Shown: positions 27,033 through 36,375, counted from the stretch's first letter. The stretch is DNA of 64,000 nucleotides from Olavius sp. associated proteobacterium Delta 1 (GCA_902749685.1 CACVKW010000228.1:62001-126000), one strand, 5' to 3'. Notes: a model not told the origin generated them from the sequence alone. Translations and numbers: made by a program.

Positions 27033-28556
27033 TCATCTGTTTTTGAATTTGATTGCATTGCGGATAAGGGCCGGGGCCCACCCGGGCGTGCCGAGAGCAT
27101 GCACATGGGTATAGGTGGCCAGAACATTTTTATATAGGATTCCATCGCGATCATTTTCAATTCCCGCCCCGCGTTGCATGCGAAAAACCAGATCGCTTTT
27201 CTGACTATCCCGTTTTGACACCCGCGAGTAGTGAAATTCATGACCCCTGATCTCGGAGCCGACCTCATAATAAGGGTTTTGGCCTTCAACCTTGACGATG
27301 GTGTATCCATGTCCCTGGGGCTGATTGAAAAAATCGAATGTCACCGGAAGGATACCGACCATGGGATAGGATTTGTTCTCCAGAACCAGCTGCTCTCCCA
27401 GATACATCAACCCGCCGCACTCGGCATAGATGGGGAAACCGTCCTCGGCCCGTGCCTTAAGTTGAAAATTAAACTTCGTACTGGCTGACAGCTGTGCGGC
27501 ATGGGTTTCGGGGAAACCACCGCCGATATAAAGAGCATCCAGCTCGGGCAGTTCATTGTCTTTCAGCGGGCTGACGTATACGATATCAGCACCGCTTTCG
27601 GCAAGCGCATCGATATTTTCCGGATAATAAAACTGAAACGCGGAATCCTTTATAATACCAATTCTGACGACAGGCTGCTCGATACTGGTTGCTGGATGCT
27701 GGAGGCTGGGTGCTGGATACTGGCTGCTCGATACTGGAGGCTCGATGCTGGAGGCTGGTTTCTGGTCGCTGGTGACTGGTTCCTGAACCTCAATTTCCGA
27801 CTTCCGCATTCCGACTTCCGCATTCTGTTTTCTGCCTTCTGTATCTAGACCAGGCGCTTTTTGGGCGATGGTAACCAACGCATCGAGGTCAATATGTTGC
27901 TCTGCAATTCTGGAAATCGCTTCGATGGAATTGTTGGCCCAGTCGTGCTCGGGTGTTGGCACCAGTCCTAAATGCCGCTCGGGAAAATGCTGCTCGCCGA
28001 GTTTTGGTATGGCACCGATGACCGGCATCCCACAGTAGTGTTCAATGCTGTCACGCAGTTTCTTTTCGTGTCTGGTGTTGGCCACCCGGTTTAAAATCAC
28101 AGCGCTTATCATGACAGCCGGATCAAACTGGCAACACCCCGCCACAACGGCTGCCATGGTCCGCGTGATCTTGGTGCAATCAACGCACAGCACGACCGGA
28201 CACTTTATCAGCTTGGCGAGCTCGGCCGTGCTGGTGCTGCCCTCAAGATCAATACCGTCATACAGACCCCGGTTGCCCTCGATGATGGAGATATCATTAT
28301 CAGCTGAATGGGATAGAAATGACTGCAGATTATCGGACTGGCTCAATAGGAAAGAGTCCAGATTATAGCAGGGCCGGCCGGCTGCCAGGGCCAACCAGCC
28401 CGCATCAATGTAATCCGGACCTTTTTTAAAAGCGGCGACGGATTTGCCGAGCTTGTTCAACGCAGCGATGACACCGATCGATAATATGGTCTTTCCCGAG
28501 CCGCCTCGCAGGGCGGCAATGATGAGTCTGGGAAATTCCGTTGCATCTAACTGCAT
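27033..28556 (-). CDS. dsrN: CbiA-type cobyrinate/sirohaem amidase DsrN, with repeat-derived linker
   Basis: 507 residues. The N-terminal P-loop (GGSGKT, near 20) domain and the C-terminal class I glutamine amidotransferase domain (ECGGLMYLG, nucleophile Cys near 380; GHEFHYSRV) match CbiA. In sulfate reducers the CbiA homologue next to dsrABD, called DsrN, is thought to amidate sirohaem for sulfite reductase. Between the domains, residues about 232-297 form a Pro/Ser/Gln-rich linker whose DNA is made of the same repeat units seen in intergenic spaces. Without it the length would be near that of ordinary CbiA (about 440-460). It sits 32 bases downstream of dsrD. Confidence 0.88.
   Translation of the reverse strand: MQLDATEFPRLIIAALRGGSGKTILSIGVIAALNKLGKSVAAFKKGPDYIDAGWLALAAGRPCYNLDSFLLSQSDNLQSFLSHSADNDISIIEGNRGLYDGIDLEGSTSTAELAKLIKCPVVLCVDCTKITRTMAAVVAGCCQFDPAVMISAVILNRVANTRHEKKLRDSIEHYCGMPVIGAIPKLGEQHFPERHLGLVPTPEHDWANNSIEAISRIAEQHIDLDALVTIAQKAPGLDTEGRKQNAEVGMRKSEIEVQEPVTSDQKPASSIEPPVSSSQYPAPSLQHPATSIEQPVVRIGIIKDSAFQFYYPENIDALAESGADIVYVSPLKDNELPELDALYIGGGFPETHAAQLSASTKFNFQLKARAEDGFPIYAECGGLMYLGEQLVLENKSYPMVGILPVTFDFFNQPQGHGYTIVKVEGQNPYYEVGSEIRGHEFHYSRVSKRDSQKSDLVFRMQRGAGIENDRDGILYKNVLATYTHVHALGTPGWAPALIRNAIKFKNR
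27665..27840. repeat. Dispersed repeats embedded in the dsrN reading frame
   Basis: Bases 27665-27785 consist of GCTGGATACTGG-like units. Bases 27795-27827 are TTCCGACTTCCGCATTCCGA-type units identical in style to intergenic copies at 32945-33119 and 37441-37470. The whole stretch keeps the dsrN frame open. Confidence 0.8.
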
Positions 28557-28588
28557 GGGTTAACGTTCAAAAAGCAGATAAAAACCGA

Positions 28589-28828
28589 CTAGTCTTCATG
28601 TTCGGCGGCCGTCTGTTTACCGGCACCCTTCAGGCCGTACAGCGACGTACTGCCGCTGGACCAGTATTCGAGGACTTCTTCTACTACCAGCTGGTTAATC
28701 AGTTTCTTGGCTTGTCGGGGCTTCATTTCCAGGATTTTGGCCAGGTCGTTAAAATAAAATTTGGACTTGGATTTTGACTTCTTTTCCAATCCTGCGACAA
28801 TTTTCTCTTTTGCTTCCTCGTATTCCAT
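28589..28828 (-). CDS. dsrD: Dissimilatory sulfite reductase-associated protein DsrD
   Basis: 79 residues from the ATG at 28828, with AGAGG seven bases upstream; the open frame reaches farther 5' but has no ribosome site. The sequence MEYEEAKEKIVAGLEKK, KFYFNDLAKIL, RQAKKLINQLVVEEVLEYW and SSGSTSLYGL is the standard DsrD winged-helix protein, of normal length. DsrD is reported to stimulate DsrAB activity allosterically. It follows dsrB by 72 bases, the usual order. The C-terminal tail KGAGKQTAAEHED is charged and probably flexible. Confidence 0.96.
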   Translation of the reverse strand: MEYEEAKEKIVAGLEKKSKSKSKFYFNDLAKILEMKPRQAKKLINQLVVEEVLEYWSSGSTSLYGLKGAGKQTAAEHED

Positions 28829-28900
28829 ATTTAACCTCTTTAAAACTAAATAAAGGGAGCCCACTGCAAATCAAGGGGCTCCCGGTTCTGTTTGAGGCGC

Positions 28901-30046
28901 TTAGAACTTGAATTGAGTGGTCTGGCGCCATGTAAAGTAAGCCGGATCACGGAAATCATCAATCAGATGATGGGTGAACGGCAGCTCACATTTCTCAAAA
29001 AAGCGCTCCCATCCGATTCGCTCGGCCCATTCACCAAGACGCTCGTATTTGTTGGCATCATTGGCATAGACCTCGACCATTTTCTTGATGGTTTCGGTGG
29101 TTTTCGGCCAGCGTGGTGCTTCATTGGGTATAAATGCAACCACGACCTTGGAAAATTTCGGTGCACTGATCCGGTTGGACACTTTGCCACCGGCCATGAT
29201 GACGATGCCGTCACCTTCCGTGTCTGCCAGCGGCATGGACGGGCACATGGTGTAGCAGTTGCCGCAGAACATGCAGCGCGATTCCTTCACGGCCACAGAG
29301 TTGACCTTCTGGCCGTCGAATTCCACCTTGGACGGCTTGATGGCCGCCGTCGGGCAGGCTGCAATCGCCAGTGGAATTTCGCACATTTTGTCCAGGTATT
29401 CATGGTCCAGCAGGGGCGGCTTGCGGTGATATCCCAGAATGGCGATATCCGAGCAGTGTACCGCGCCGCACATGTTCAGGCAGCAAGCCAGAGACACCCG
29501 CAAATGGGCCGGCAGTCGATGGTCTTTGAAATCATCAAAGAGCACATCCATGGTGGCCTTGACCGGACCGGATGCATCCGTGGCCGGGGTGTGGCAGTGA
29601 ATCCAGCCCTGGGTGTGCACAATGTTGGTGATACCGGCACCGGTACCACCGACCGGGAATTTGAAGCTGCCGCCGGCAAACTTGCGGCTTTCAAGATCTT
29701 CAATCAGCGGTCGGATTTTGTCTTCACTGTCGACCATAAATTCGATGTTGTTGCGGGTGGTAAACCGCACATACCCGTCGCAATGTTTTTCGCCAATCTC
29801 GCAGATTTCACGGATGTGGGTGGTGCTCATGAGACGTGCACCACCGACCCTGACGGTGAAAACCTTATCGCCGGATTCGGCGACATGGTAATAGACACCG
29901 GGTTGGATATATTCATGATACAGCCAGGTGCCTTTATTTTTGGCAATCACCGGCGGATAAAATTCATCATATTTTTTTGGACCGATGTCGCTGATGCGGT
30001 TTTCCATCGGTTTGTCAGGATTATAACCTGATGATACAAATGCCAT
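28901..30046 (-). CDS. dsrB: Dissimilatory sulfite reductase beta subunit
   Basis: 381 residues. Cys residues for the sirohaem-linked cluster are at 151 (WIHCHT), 188 and 189 (ACCLNMC) and 193. A ferredoxin-type [4Fe-4S] insert uses Cys231 and the CxxCxxC series 258, 261, 264 with Cys268 next. These positions correspond to those of characterised DsrB. With DsrA it forms the alpha2-beta2 enzyme that reduces sulfite with DsrC as partner. The start is 11 bases after the dsrA stop, preceded by AGGGGGAATACC. No mutation of a key residue is visible. Confidence 0.98.
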   Translation of the reverse strand: MAFVSSGYNPDKPMENRISDIGPKKYDEFYPPVIAKNKGTWLYHEYIQPGVYYHVAESGDKVFTVRVGGARLMSTTHIREICEIGEKHCDGYVRFTTRNNIEFMVDSEDKIRPLIEDLESRKFAGGSFKFPVGGTGAGITNIVHTQGWIHCHTPATDASGPVKATMDVLFDDFKDHRLPAHLRVSLACCLNMCGAVHCSDIAILGYHRKPPLLDHEYLDKMCEIPLAIAACPTAAIKPSKVEFDGQKVNSVAVKESRCMFCGNCYTMCPSMPLADTEGDGIVIMAGGKVSNRISAPKFSKVVVAFIPNEAPRWPKTTETIKKMVEVYANDANKYERLGEWAERIGWERFFEKCELPFTHHLIDDFRDPAYFTWRQTTQFKF

Positions 30047-30057
30047 GGTATTCCCCC

Positions 30058-31371
30058 TTATCTCTGATGATGTTTTCTGAATTCATTGATGTCACGCGTC
30101 CAACCGCCCTCGACTTCATCTTCGTTCCAGAAAATGTAGGGGTTGGATCTGGGTTCCTGTACCATGCGCGGATCGGGATCGAGTCCGGTCGCTTCGAGTA
30201 ACTTCTGGAAACCCTGACGTTTCATGAGTTCACCGAGGCGCTCACGGTTCTTGCCTTCTTCCATCCACCAGTCCCAGATGTTCTCGATCACTTCTTTGAT
30301 TTCATCATAGGGTTCTTCGGCTTTGATAAAAGGAACCAGCATGGAGCCCATCTGGGCGCCGTCAAGGATCGGGGCCTTGGCACCCACCAGAATCGAAAGG
30401 CCTCTGTCGTTTCCAATCCTAAGAGCCCTGGGCATAACATTGATGCAGTGCATGCAGCGATTGCATTCTTTGTTGTCGATCATCAGTTTGTTGTCTTTCA
30501 TCCACATGCAGTCGGTGGGGCAAAGATCGATGACCTCTTTTTGGATATCAAAAGGTCCCCAGTCGCGACCGGAATGGGCGCCGCCATTGGGTTGAATTTC
30601 ACCGCCGATATAGGCTTGAACCGCTTCCTGATCAATGGGAATATCGTCTCGCCAGGTCCCGATGTAAGACATGTCGGCCCGGGCAATGGATGCCACGCAG
30701 CAGTTCGGACAACCGTCGAACTTAAATTTAAACTTGTAGGGAAAGGCCGGCCGGTGAAGCTCGTCCTGGTACTCTTGCGTTAGATGGTAGCAAAGTGCGT
30801 GGGTGTCATAACAGGCATATTCGCAGCGGGCTGCACCGATACAATCGGAAGGTGTCCGCAGATTGGAACCGGAGCCGCCCAGATCCTGGTTGAAGTTATG
30901 GGTCATTTCATAAAAGATTTCTTCCAGCTGAGGGGTGGTGGTACCCAGAAAAATGATATCCCCGGTGGATCCGTGCATGTTGGTGACACCGCTGCCGCGA
31001 AAATCCCACAGATCACAGAGCTTTCGCAAAAATTCGGTGCTGTAAAATTTTCCACTAGGCTGGTTGACGCGCATGGTGTGGAAATGCGCCACGCCCGGGA
31101 ACTCCTGCGGCTGGTCACAATAGCGACCGATGACACCGCCGCCATAGCCGAATACACCGACGATTCCACCATGCTTCCAGTGGGTCCGGCCGTGCTTGTA
31201 GGAAAGTTCCAGTATCCCCAGCAGATCCTCTACGACATCTACCGGAATCTGGAATTCCACATTCTCTTCGTTTTTGGCCCTCACTTCGGCCTGCTGCTTG
31301 AGGTCCGACACAAAGCTCGGCCATGGCCCGCTTTCAAGCTGGTCCAGCAAAGGGGTTTCGTGTTTTGCCAT
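30058..31371 (-). CDS. dsrA: Dissimilatory sulfite reductase alpha subunit
   Basis: 437 residues. The sirohaem-coupled [4Fe-4S] cluster ligands are Cys177 and Cys183 (DCIGAARC) and Cys221 and Cys225 (GCPNCC), at the same numbering as in the Desulfovibrio enzyme. The ferredoxin domain uses Cys284 and Cys303, 306, 309 (ECNRCMHC). It catalyses the key six-electron sulfite reduction of sulfate respiration in the cytoplasm. The ribosome site TGGAGGT lies 6 bases before the ATG. It is the first gene of dsrA-dsrB-dsrD-dsrN. The intact bacterial reductive-type sequence and DsrD point to sulfate reduction rather than sulfur oxidation. Confidence 0.98.
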   Translation of the reverse strand: MAKHETPLLDQLESGPWPSFVSDLKQQAEVRAKNEENVEFQIPVDVVEDLLGILELSYKHGRTHWKHGGIVGVFGYGGGVIGRYCDQPQEFPGVAHFHTMRVNQPSGKFYSTEFLRKLCDLWDFRGSGVTNMHGSTGDIIFLGTTTPQLEEIFYEMTHNFNQDLGGSGSNLRTPSDCIGAARCEYACYDTHALCYHLTQEYQDELHRPAFPYKFKFKFDGCPNCCVASIARADMSYIGTWRDDIPIDQEAVQAYIGGEIQPNGGAHSGRDWGPFDIQKEVIDLCPTDCMWMKDNKLMIDNKECNRCMHCINVMPRALRIGNDRGLSILVGAKAPILDGAQMGSMLVPFIKAEEPYDEIKEVIENIWDWWMEEGKNRERLGELMKRQGFQKLLEATGLDPDPRMVQEPRSNPYIFWNEDEVEGGWTRDINEFRKHHQR

Positions 31372-31527
31372 TATTTACCTCCATTTGAATTAGTTTAAAA
31401 ATCTAAGATCTACGAAAACCTCCCAAATTAAAGGGAATTACCGGTGTCACCTCCTCTCGATTTTTGGATTCTATGTTTTAGCGTTCTATATTTTTGCGCA
31501 AAGTTCCATTTTTACAATCAAGGGGGT

Positions 31528-31556
31528 GATATAGAATTAATCGTTGTCCTTGTCAA
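31528..31556 (-). promoter_or_regulatory. Sigma-70-type promoter of the dsr operon
   Basis: On the minus strand, TTGACA (31556-31551), a 17-base spacer and TATATC (31533-31528). It points toward dsrA with about 150 bases of leader. The -35 is perfect and the -10 is fair. Confidence 0.55.
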
Positions 31557-31660
31557 TAAAAAAGCACTGTTTGTTGACCTTAACCGGTTAAAAAAATTCA
31601 AAATAGCAAAAACCACCTTATCTTGCGGACTACAAAAGATGAACCGCTCTATGTGGTATT

Positions 31661-31684
31661 CCAATCCCGCGCCAGCGGGATTGG
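31661..31684. terminator. Stable hairpin downstream of the gene at 31704
   Basis: A perfect 10-bp stem CCAATCCCGC/GCGGGATTGG with a 4-base loop lies 20 bases past the stop of the upstream minus-strand gene. It has no U-run, so it may be a mRNA-end structure or a palindromic repeat rather than a classic terminator. Confidence 0.45.
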
Positions 31685-31703
31685 AAGTTACTGTTTACCT
31701 GGG

Positions 31704-32870
31704 CTATATTTTTTTGATCGATTGAATCAGCATCAGGACATGGTCGGCAAGGTTTTGTTTAATGAGGGGAATTTCGGGTGCCGCGGGATGAATGGTTTGC
31801 AGGATTGATTCCGACAGATCAAACAGGTCCCCCGGGGTGCAAATGGACAGATAATATTGAAAGCACCTATCAACCGCATCAGGTAATATTGGATTTGCGG
31901 GTTTTTGAGCAAGCCCTTCAAAGATGCCTTCCACCGTGCTCTGAACGACACCTGGATCCGACCACGTAAGTTCACCGACGCCATCTACCCGGTCCAGCCG
32001 CATCCAAATGGAAAGCTTTAAGAAGAAAATCAACAGGGCCTGCAATATCTGCTCGGCATTGCGGGCACCGGGCGTCTGATCGTCTATATCTTGCAAAAGG
32101 GGGGCATACCCGCGAACGGTAATTAATTTCAAATCAATAATGTTTTGATTCAGCCTGATAATAAAATCACCGGCCGCATGATGCCACGGGGATATGTGCT
32201 CAAAGGTCGTAACATTGTAATAACCGGTCATGATCCTGGCTGCCTGCCTGTAGAGCCGCGATTGCTGCTCGCGGGAAAGGTAATACCGTCCCTTTCTGTC
32301 ATCCCAGACACAAACTTGATCCTGATTACCGGAAGTTTGCCGGGAGATATGGAATTCATGGTAATCTTGGAACCATTCTCCCAGAAACATATAAAACTTT
32401 ATCCCGCCGCCGGTGGTGACTTCGCCCATGCAATATACCTCGGGCAAAAAAGACTCGGCAAACTCAGTATTGAGTCTTTTTATATGGTGAAACTCTCCGT
32501 TTATATGCTTTTTACCCGGCTCGGATAAGGCGACGTTGAGCACAAAAGAGATCTTATACCCGGGCAGATCGGTTACGATACGGGCCGGGTGATAGAATTC
32601 GCCGTGCTTTTCAAGGTGTACTCGAATTTCCTGGATGTCGCCAGGTGAGACGGTTTGCTGCAGACGCTGCGCCACGACCCCGCAAAACATTTCACAGCCA
32701 TCTTGCTCACAAAAAGAACGGACGGCATTGAAATATTCCCCGTGAGAGACAGCGATTTCAGCTGATTTGCCGGAAGTTGGCCGTGCCAGCGGCAGTGATT
32801 CCTGCCAAACGGCATTTGCGGGAGATAAAGGCGTTACCCAGGGGGAAATATAGTAGGCGTATCTCGGCAT
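31704..32870 (-). CDS. Conserved-looking protein of unknown function upstream of dsrA
   Basis: 388 residues, no signal peptide or membrane segment, not recognised. The segments EFYHPARIVTDLPGYKISFVL, LPEVYCMGE, and TFEHISPWHHAAGDFIIRL followed by IIDLKLITVRGYAPLL have the order of a kinase-like phosphotransferase fold: an anchoring E/K region, a catalytic-loop-like HHAAGD and a later metal-binding Asp candidate. This is a weak resemblance only. It is rich in aromatic residues. It is transcribed toward dsrA but separated by 332 bases, a hairpin and a promoter, so it is not strictly part of the dsr operon. A link to sulfite reductase rests on position alone. Confidence 0.7.
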   Translation of the reverse strand: MPRYAYYISPWVTPLSPANAVWQESLPLARPTSGKSAEIAVSHGEYFNAVRSFCEQDGCEMFCGVVAQRLQQTVSPGDIQEIRVHLEKHGEFYHPARIVTDLPGYKISFVLNVALSEPGKKHINGEFHHIKRLNTEFAESFLPEVYCMGEVTTGGGIKFYMFLGEWFQDYHEFHISRQTSGNQDQVCVWDDRKGRYYLSREQQSRLYRQAARIMTGYYNVTTFEHISPWHHAAGDFIIRLNQNIIDLKLITVRGYAPLLQDIDDQTPGARNAEQILQALLIFFLKLSIWMRLDRVDGVGELTWSDPGVVQSTVEGIFEGLAQKPANPILPDAVDRCFQYYLSICTPGDLFDLSESILQTIHPAAPEIPLIKQNLADHVLMLIQSIKKI

Positions 32871-32889
32871 GGTATGTCAGAGGCCTTTG

Positions 32890-32912
32890 ACTTCGGAAGT
32901 CGGAATGCGGAA
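32890..32912. repeat. GGAAGTCGGAATGCGGAA repeat unit
   Basis: A short copy of the GGAAGTSGGAATGCGGAA family just upstream of the start of the unknown gene at 31704-32870. A longer copy begins 33 bases farther on. Confidence 0.7.
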
Positions 32913-32944
32913 AATAAAAATCAGACGACAGGAGTCAGATGCTA

Positions 32945-33119
32945 GAATTCGGAAGTGGGAATGCGGAAGTCGGAATTAAAGATAAGAATTTTCGGTGTTT
33001 CTAACACTGTACTTCTCTTTGGCAGCTGACGTCCTTGCTCTGTTCTCCGTCATGCGGCTTCTGTCTTCCGACTTCCGCATTCCCACTTCCGAACTCCGGC
33101 TTCCCACTTCCGAATTCCG
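32945..33119. repeat. Inverted pair of GAATTCGGAAGTGGGAATGC repeats
   Basis: AATTCGGAAGTGGGAATGCG at 32945 onward, and its reverse-complement type units (CTTCCGACTTCCGCATTCCC and TTCCCACTTCCGAATTCC) at 33064-33119. Together they could form a long hairpin. The right end directly abuts the TPR gene stop codon. Confidence 0.8.
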
Positions 33120-33743
33120 CTATTTCCTGTGTTCATCAATTTCTTTTAGAATTTCAGGGGCCACTTCATATCCCAGCTCCACGGCTTTATCAGCGTGTTG
33201 CACAGCCAACTCATATTCCCCTTTTTCCAAGTAGGCGATAGCCAGGTTATTATGGGCCGGGGCAAAATCAGCATGAAGTTTGATTGCCTTCAAATTCGCT
33301 TCGATGCTGTCATCTGCGCGGCCTTTTAACAGATAGGCGTTGCCAAGGTTGGTAAAGGCCTGGATGTATCTGAAATTAAACCGGGTGGCCTTTTCCAGAT
33401 TCTTAATGGCTTCATCAAGATTGCCCCTTTGGAGCTCGATAAAGCCGATGTTGCCAAAACCTTCCGAAAAGCCGGGCTTCGCTTTTACCGCCATTTTATT
33501 ATACTTCAGGCATCCTTCCAAATCATTGCGCTGCAGGGAGATCCCGCCGAGCAAAACGTAGGCCTCGGCCATGCCGGGGCTGCAATCGAGGGCTTCGTTC
33601 AGCGCTTTTTCAGCTTCATCGTATTTTTGTTGGCCCATGAGCCCAACGGCAAGGTTGTAATGGGAATTGCCGCACTCCGGGTTTGAGGCAATGGCTGCTT
33701 TTTGATGAGCAATGAATTCATCCGCGTTTTTGGCTTGTGTCAT
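33120..33743 (-). CDS. Tetratricopeptide repeat protein
   Basis: 207 residues made of about five TPR units. Typical unit pieces are NSHYNLAVGLMGQQKYDEAE, AEAYVLLGGISLQRNDLEGC, SEGFGNIGFIELQRGNLDEA, IQAFTNLGNAYLLKGRADDS and APAHNNLAIAYLEKGEYELA. No signal peptide, so cytoplasmic. TPR proteins act as docking scaffolds; the partner is unknown. It lies on the same strand upstream of the unknown gene and the dsr block. The stop codon is immediately followed by a GAATTCGG-type repeat. The promoter must lie in the 205-base gap shared with the divergent DapA-family gene. Confidence 0.9.
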   Translation of the reverse strand: MTQAKNADEFIAHQKAAIASNPECGNSHYNLAVGLMGQQKYDEAEKALNEALDCSPGMAEAYVLLGGISLQRNDLEGCLKYNKMAVKAKPGFSEGFGNIGFIELQRGNLDEAIKNLEKATRFNFRYIQAFTNLGNAYLLKGRADDSIEANLKAIKLHADFAPAHNNLAIAYLEKGEYELAVQHADKAVELGYEVAPEILKEIDEHRK

Positions 33744-33948
33744 TAGTTGAGTTCCTTCTTGGTAGATCTAGTCAGGCTACAACCGCCTGAAGTTCAAATA
33801 AATTATATCTTTATGTTATGTCAAATTTCATCTTTTTGCTTGACATCATATATCCTTTTAACTACGGTTTCAACAATCGTAGAGAAAACGGCTTATATAA
33901 ACTGATATTCAATAAAAAACAATCTTTTTTATCACCATGGGGGTGTTT

Positions 33949-34983
33949 ATGAACTCGGGATGCTATACCGCAATCGCAACTCCGTACCAGGCTGGCAATG
34001 TTGATTATGAGAATCTGGCAAAACTGGTGGATTTTCAAATCCAGAACGGAATCAGCGGAATTATCGCAGTTGGTACAACCGGTGAAAGTCCGGTCTTGAA
34101 TTGGGATGAACATAACAAGGTTACCGAAGTTGTCGCAAGTAAAACTAAAGGCAAGTGCCTTTGCATTGCCGGCACCGGCAGCAATAATACGGCAGAGTCG
34201 ATGGAAGGGACCCAACATGCGGCCAAAGCCGGTGCGAATGGCGTTTTGCTGGTAGACCCGTATTACAATGGTCCAAGTTCAATTGAAATCCGCCGGGAAT
34301 ATGTCGCGCCCATTGCAGCCGCTTTTCCGGATCTAGACATAATACCTTATGTCATTCCCGGCCGAACCGGCGCACAGCTGTTGCCCGAAGATCTTGCCTT
34401 GCTGTATAAGTCCCACCCGAATGTCAGCTCCGTCAAAGAGGCGACGGCCAATCTGGCCAATATGAGACGAACCCGTGAATGTTGCGGACCGGATTATATG
34501 ATTTTTTCCGGCGATGACGGGATGACCTACCAAATGATGACGGATCCCCAGATTAAGGCAGCCGGCGTGATTTCCGTCGTTTCCAATGTGGCCCCGCGGG
34601 CCTTGTCCGAAATGGTTCAGCTGCTTAACCAGGGAAATCAGTCGGAAGCCGAATCCCTGATGCTGAAACTGGAGCCGCTATTTGGCCTGGTGACGGTTAA
34701 AACCACCGAACAAACCCCTTACGGGGAGGTGGAATGTCGCGCCAGAAACCCGCTCGGCCTTAAAACATTAATGTCGATACTGGGCATGCCTTCAGGCAAC
34801 TGCCGACAACCGCTGGGAAAAATGACCCGCAATGGCATCGACGCGGTTATTGAAGCAACTCGTAAAGTTCATGCGAACGCGCCGCAAATCTTGCAGCCGC
34901 TGGCCGACTTTTTCAATATTGATATAGCAGACCGACTGGAAAATCCGGCTTACCGGGAAGGGCTGTATTACGAGAGTTATTAA
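33949..34983 (+). CDS. Dihydrodipicolinate synthase/N-acetylneuraminate lyase family protein
   Basis: 344 residues from the ATG at 33949, chosen because GGGGGTG lies just before it; an ATG four codons earlier is possible. The barrel motifs are GTTGESPVL (pyruvate carboxylate site), the Tyr-containing YVIPGRTG and the Schiff-base Lys in SVKEAT. The protein is about 50 residues longer than DapA, with an extra C-terminal helix region ending in PAYREGLYYESY. It may be a true DapA in lysine synthesis or an aldolase for another 2-keto acid; no lysine genes are nearby. It is divergent from the TPR gene. Confidence 0.85.
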   Translation: MNSGCYTAIATPYQAGNVDYENLAKLVDFQIQNGISGIIAVGTTGESPVLNWDEHNKVTEVVASKTKGKCLCIAGTGSNNTAESMEGTQHAAKAGANGVLLVDPYYNGPSSIEIRREYVAPIAAAFPDLDIIPYVIPGRTGAQLLPEDLALLYKSHPNVSSVKEATANLANMRRTRECCGPDYMIFSGDDGMTYQMMTDPQIKAAGVISVVSNVAPRALSEMVQLLNQGNQSEAESLMLKLEPLFGLVTVKTTEQTPYGEVECRARNPLGLKTLMSILGMPSGNCRQPLGKMTRNGIDAVIEATRKVHANAPQILQPLADFFNIDIADRLENPAYREGLYYESY

Positions 34984-34994
34984 GTATGCATTTT

Positions 34995-35145
34995 TCTGAC
35001 AGGATCAACCGGATGGACAGGATATAGCCATACTAAGCAAGAAAATCCTGTTAATCCTGTTATCCCGTCTTAAACAATGAAGTTTCATACGAGGTGTCAG
35101 GTGTCAGCCAATTCCTTCCGTTTTCCTGACACCTGAAACCTTTTT
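34995..35145. repeat. ACAGGAT and TGTCAGG inverted repeats
   Basis: GACAGGATCAACCGGATGGA pairs loosely with AATCCTGTTAATCCTGTTAT. Next, GGTGTCAGGTGTCAG pairs with CTGACACC. Both are simple palindromic units following the DapA-family gene. They may act as a transcript end. Confidence 0.55.
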
Positions 35146-35186
35146 CTCAACATTTCAGGATATTTATCAAATTAAAAGTCCTCGCC

Positions 35187-35984
35187 CTATCCTATAGCAT
35201 CCTCCTTCATTTTGAAGTCTCCTTCTTTAAACAGCAGCCATTTGAGCCACCTCAGGCCGAACTCCAGCAAAGCGATTTCATCATTCTTCATCGCTTCGAG
35301 CGATGCGCCATCTACTTCATAGCGCTGCAAAAATGAACTTTCAAAGACGAACTCGCGAAATTTATCAATGTTGTAGCTGACCAGGAAAAACATCTTTTTG
35401 GTCTGCTCCGTGAATTTCATGTTCGGCGGAAATGAGCGCTTCCGGACAACCAGATCCGTCCACTCGGCGTTGATTTTGTCATGAACATCCACCCCCTGAT
35501 TTTCGCGCCACTGTGAAACCGTCCACTCCTTGTCCTCTTCAAAGCCCAGGCAATGGGGTTCATTGACAAAGAAATAAAACTCTTCGCCATCGGAATCTTC
35601 TTTATGGCTCATCGTCGCGACACCCAGTGGATAATAGCGGCAGGTGGTCGGGCGATCTTCATAAACCAGGCAGCCGTTTTCCCTGACAAAAGGGCAAGCC
35701 TTGCCCTCAGAATCCGGATCTTCAACTTCCAGCAGTTTCAGCATCACAACCGGCAGATCGGTTTTTTCTAAAATTTGCGGTTCCGTATAAAGTGCTAAAA
35801 ATTCCTCCGACGATAGGCTCAGGCGGTTTTTAAGCCGGATAATATCATAGGGGGTCAGGATAATATTTATATCTTTACAGCACCGGGTGAAGCATTTGAC
35901 ACCTGGATGGCAATCAAATTTAAATTTACTTTTAGGCCCGAGCCTGACGGGCTCTACATTGGCCAGACCTTCTAGTTTATCCAT
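35187..35984 (-). CDS. YkgJ family cysteine-cluster protein
   Basis: 265 residues. The family pattern is CHPGVKCFTRCC near the N-terminus, then CPFVRENGCLVYEDRPTTCR, giving a set of conserved Cys thought to bind zinc or an iron-sulfur cluster. The segment LTPYDIIRLKNRL between them is also typical. The C-terminal half is longer than in small YkgJ proteins and has no recognisable motif. The function of the family is poorly known; it is common in anaerobes. It stands alone, convergent with the DapA-family gene. Confidence 0.85.
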   Translation of the reverse strand: MDKLEGLANVEPVRLGPKSKFKFDCHPGVKCFTRCCKDINIILTPYDIIRLKNRLSLSSEEFLALYTEPQILEKTDLPVVMLKLLEVEDPDSEGKACPFVRENGCLVYEDRPTTCRYYPLGVATMSHKEDSDGEEFYFFVNEPHCLGFEEDKEWTVSQWRENQGVDVHDKINAEWTDLVVRKRSFPPNMKFTEQTKKMFFLVSYNIDKFREFVFESSFLQRYEVDGASLEAMKNDEIALLEFGLRWLKWLLFKEGDFKMKEDAIG

Positions 35985-36375
35985 TTATATTGTCCTCTCT
36001 ATTTTATATACTGATCGTTCCGGGTTCTGGGTTCAACGTTCAAGGGTTACAACCATTGGACACCGCGGTCCATATTGATACAGCAAAATAAAAGAGCGCT
36101 TCATAGCCCAGCTACCAACCTGAGTCAACACGTAATTTATCTGCCATAGATACCTGAATTTTTAAGCTCCAATCACCGCGCCAAATCCATTGCGGTAACT
36201 TGATCCCAACCTTCACTGGGAACATTTACATTCAAAATTCAGGTAATTATTCTTGATTTATCGCCAGAATATACTATATCGGACTAACAAAAGCGAATTA
36301 TTTCCCACTACTGATGAATAATTTTTAAATTCAAGCAAGGAAATAAAAATTTATATTCCAACCAAGGAGGACGCG
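35985..36375. other. Intergenic region upstream of ilvE
   Basis: These 391 bases hold a small palindrome TGGACACCGCGGTCCA (36057-36072) and a wider inverted repeat ACCTGAATTTT/AAAATTCAGGT (about 36149 with 36242) enclosing some 70 bases. The latter could be a structured leader for ilvE. Its ribosome site AAGGAGG sits about 9 bases before the ATG. No known riboswitch fits. Confidence 0.4.

Larger units (their letters stand above)
31372..31703. other. dsr leader and upstream region
   Basis: These 332 bases hold the dsr promoter, a leader of about 150 bases, and a hairpin behind the upstream gene. Within the leader, minus-strand GAGGAGGTGA (31447-31457) is a near-perfect Shine-Dalgarno that is not followed by an ATG, GTG or TTG at normal spacing. 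No known riboswitch was recognised. Confidence 0.5.

Noticed and set aside
27665..27785. CTGGATACTGG units as a CRISPR array
   Set aside because: The units are short, irregular and without spacers, and lie inside an open reading frame.
28892..30031. Long open frame antisense to dsrB
   Set aside because: It mirrors the codon pattern of dsrB, has no recognisable domain, and dsrB itself is certain.
36057..36072. T-box-like ACCGCG in the ilvE leader
   Set aside because: The motif is part of a short palindrome with wrong spacing (TGGACACCGCG), is 300 bases from ilvE, and lacks specifier and terminator stems.
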